DNA of 64,000 nucleotides, taken from NCBI RefSeq assembly GCF_023716485.1, contig NZ_CP092418.1, positions 372,001-436,000 on the forward strand. The letters are read 5' to 3'. The translations under genes were made by a program, and so were the position numbers. Position 1 is the first letter of the stretch. Each line of letters starts with the position of its first letter. Under the pieces are notes generated by a model. The model ran no database searches. It was not told where the DNA came from and was given only the letters and a program-made list of their open reading frames with translations. Source of the DNA: Microbulbifer variabilis (GTDB taxonomy: Bacteria > Pseudomonadota > Gammaproteobacteria > Pseudomonadales > Cellvibrionaceae). Shown here piece by piece: positions 62,473 to 64,000 of the stretch.

Positions 62473-64000
62473 TTGAGATAGAGAACCTGGTATTCCTGCA
62501 CGGTTGGGGGGGAGATAAAGGGCCCTGGCTACCCCTACTCGAAGCGGTGCGTGAACAACTGGCACAACCTTTGACTTGTATCGAATTACCGGGGTGTGGG
62601 GAGCGTAGTGGCGAGCCCTGGCCACAATTAGAGTCACTTTTACAGCGGCTGTATAACGAACTGCCTAATAACTGTGTTTTGGTTGGGCACTCTCTCGGAG
62701 GCATGTTGGCCCTGCAGTTGGCGGCCAGACCGGGACAGAAAAAAATCCTCGGTGTTGTCACCATCTCTGCCAATGCCTGTTTTGTGGAGCGGGACAACTG
62801 GCCGGGTATGCAGCGGCGTGTTTTTGAGAGATTTCGCAGGGCCTTTGTGCAGGACCCCTACGCAATCTGGGAGCGCTTTTGTGCCCTGCAGTCCCATGGT
62901 GACAGTGCCATGCGCGACCTGCTCAAACAGCTGAAAGAGCGCCGGCCCAATATCAATGCCGAAGCCTGGAAGCGGGCCCTGGACTGCCTGGCGGGTTTGG
63001 ACAATCGCCATTTACTGCAGACACTCAAAGTCCCCTCTCTGCACCTGTTTGGCAAGCGGGATGCCCTGGTGCCCCAAGCTGCCGTAGAGGAGATCCAGGG
63101 CTATGGTGCAGCGGTAGAGGTGATTGAGGGGTGTGGTCATAAACCGCATTTATCTCAGCCGCGTCAAGTGGCAGAGCGATTGCGGCATTTTGTCGAGAGC
63201 CTGTCTCCCTCTGATAGCGGTACTTCCGAGCCCTTCGATAAATCTGCGGTGGCGCGTTCTTTTGGTCGCGCCGCCGCCAGTTATGACGACTGCGCCCATA
63301 TACAGAGAGCGGTGTGCCTGCAGTTGATGAAAATGGCGGATCGCCAATGGAGGCCACGCACGATAGTCGACCTTGGTAGCGGAACTGGCTTTGGTAGTGA
63401 GTTACTGCGCCAACATTTTCCCGAGGCGAGAATTATCGCCTTGGATCTGGCGGAAGATATGTTGCGCTACGCCCGCATAGAGCGCCCCCAGGCTGATGAT
63501 TATATTGTTGCGGATGCGGAACAGTTGCCCCTAGCAGATGACAGTGTGGATCTGGTGTTTTCCAGTATGGCGCTGCAGTGGTGCTATCGCTTGCCACAGC
63601 TGTTTACCGAGTTACGTCGGGTACTCTCTCCAGAGGGGTTCTGCCTGGTGGCGACACTGGGGCCGGGCACGCTGGCAGAGTTGCGTAATAGCTGGGCCCA
63701 GGTGGATGGCGATATACACGTCAATCGTTTCCTTCCCCTGGCAAAGTGGCGTGAAGCGGCGGTGCAATCGCAATTAAATGGCGAGGTGCTCGATGAGCAG
63801 CGCCTGTTGTATTTCGATAGCCTGCGCCAGCTGATGAAGGAATTAAAAGGTGTGGGGGCACACAATATTAATCGCGCCGCCAAGCGGGGGATGACCGGAC
63901 GTGCCAGGTTACAGCAATTGGCAGAGGCCTATGAAAACCTAAGACAGCCCGAAGGGCTGCCTGTGAGTTATGAAGTCATCTATATGAAGCTGGCCTGTGG
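62469..64000 (+). CDS. bioHC: Fused BioH-BioC bifunctional protein, 5' part
   Basis: One uninterrupted frame from GTG 62469 to the right edge (510 complete codons; the C-terminus is missing). Residues 1-245 are the BioH carboxylesterase: LVFLHGWGGDKGPW, nucleophile Ser75 in VGHSLGGMLALQL, Asp in GKRDALVP, His in GCGHKPHLSQP. After a short linker (SLSPSDSGTSEP), residues from about 255 are BioC, the malonyl-ACP O-methyltransferase: VDLGSGTGFGSELLR (SAM), IIALDLAEDMLRYA, LVFSSMALQWC. BioC protects malonyl-ACP as a methyl ester and BioH removes the methyl from the pimeloyl product. The same fusion is annotated as BioHC in Saccharophagus and Teredinibacter. Confidence 0.94.
   Translation, partial: MIEIENLVFLHGWGGDKGPWLPLLEAVREQLAQPLTCIELPGCGERSGEPWPQLESLLQRLYNELPNNCVLVGHSLGGMLALQLAARPGQKKILGVVTISANACFVERDNWPGMQRRVFERFRRAFVQDPYAIWERFCALQSHGDSAMRDLLKQLKERRPNINAEAWKRALDCLAGLDNRHLLQTLKVPSLHLFGKRDALVPQAAVEEIQGYGAAVEVIEGCGHKPHLSQPRQVAERLRHFVESLSPSDSGTSEPFDKSAVARSFGRAAASYDDCAHIQRAVCLQLMKMADRQWRPRTIVDLGSGTGFGSELLRQHFPEARIIALDLAEDMLRYARIERPQADDYIVADAEQLPLADDSVDLVFSSMALQWCYRLPQLFTELRRVLSPEGFCLVATLGPGTLAELRNSWAQVDGDIHVNRFLPLAKWREAAVQSQLNGEVLDEQRLLYFDSLRQLMKELKGVGAHNINRAAKRGMTGRARLQQLAEAYENLRQPEGLPVSYEVIYMKLAC

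Noticed and set aside
1..64000. CRISPR arrays, rRNA, tRNA, insertion sequences, prophage genes, riboswitches
   Set aside because: Looked for repeated units, transposase or integrase motifs and known RNA landmarks; none was recognised by eye. A covariance-model scan would be needed to exclude small RNAs.

Overview
The window comes from a marine-type gammaproteobacterium. The best guess is the Cellvibrionales (Microbulbifer, Saccharophagus or Teredinibacter relatives). This is inferred from the BioH-BioC fusion behind bioBF, a katB-ankB pair, a LiuR-controlled leucine operon, a FimX-type pilus regulator, the carboxyspermidine polyamine route, and moderately GC-rich sequence with AT-rich islands. 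No rRNA, tRNA, CRISPR array, insertion sequence or prophage was recognised.

Layout. 1-4 kb: polyamine genes on the minus strand (speA, carboxynorspermidine synthase, and nspC running off the left edge). 4-6.3 kb: a His/Arg-rich exported protein, then panC-panD behind a clear promoter. 6.3-14.3 kb: mixed accessory genes (NodB deacetylase, a DUF523 gene broken by one stop, a cupin), acetyl-CoA synthetase, small membrane/VOC proteins, and exported catalase KatB with AnkB. 14.4-17.1 kb: srkA, cysE and a GNAT gene. 17.2-22.5 kb: the elongation factor P modification set (epmA, efp, epmB), interrupted by a heme-oxygenase-fold diiron protein plus a class II aldolase. 22.8-31.9 kb: catalytically degenerate FimX, Tat-exported PhoD, a lipoprotein M1 peptidase, a 41-residue lipoprotein, serB and its divergent ytjB-like neighbour.

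32-39.2 kb is the complete liuRABCDE leucine/isovalerate operon with a perfect LiuR palindrome in front of liuR. 39.3-47.2 kb is an AT-rich accessory stretch: multicopper oxidase, SDR, DUF4345, DUF1330, AraC/GyrI-like regulator, DUF1287, GNAT and two small membrane proteins. 47.6-58 kb holds a YdgA-like protein, a membrane-anchored nitroreductase beside a broken TetR gene whose operator is still intact, PEP carboxylase, a 39-codon gene with its own terminator, a hybrid sensor-kinase relic without an ATPase domain, and an alaE-racemase pair opposite a padR gene with an AphA-like operator. 58-64 kb: a KASIII-like synthase, comF, and the overlapping bioB-bioF-bioHC operon, cut by the right edge.

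Whole pathways visible here are leucine to acetyl-CoA and acetoacetate (liu), part of biotin synthesis, part of pantothenate synthesis (no panB nearby), EF-P beta-lysylation and carboxyspermidine synthesis. No single spectacular new system stands out. The best leads are the diiron/aldolase pair, the ATPase-less hybrid kinase, the orphaned TetR operator, and three small genes.
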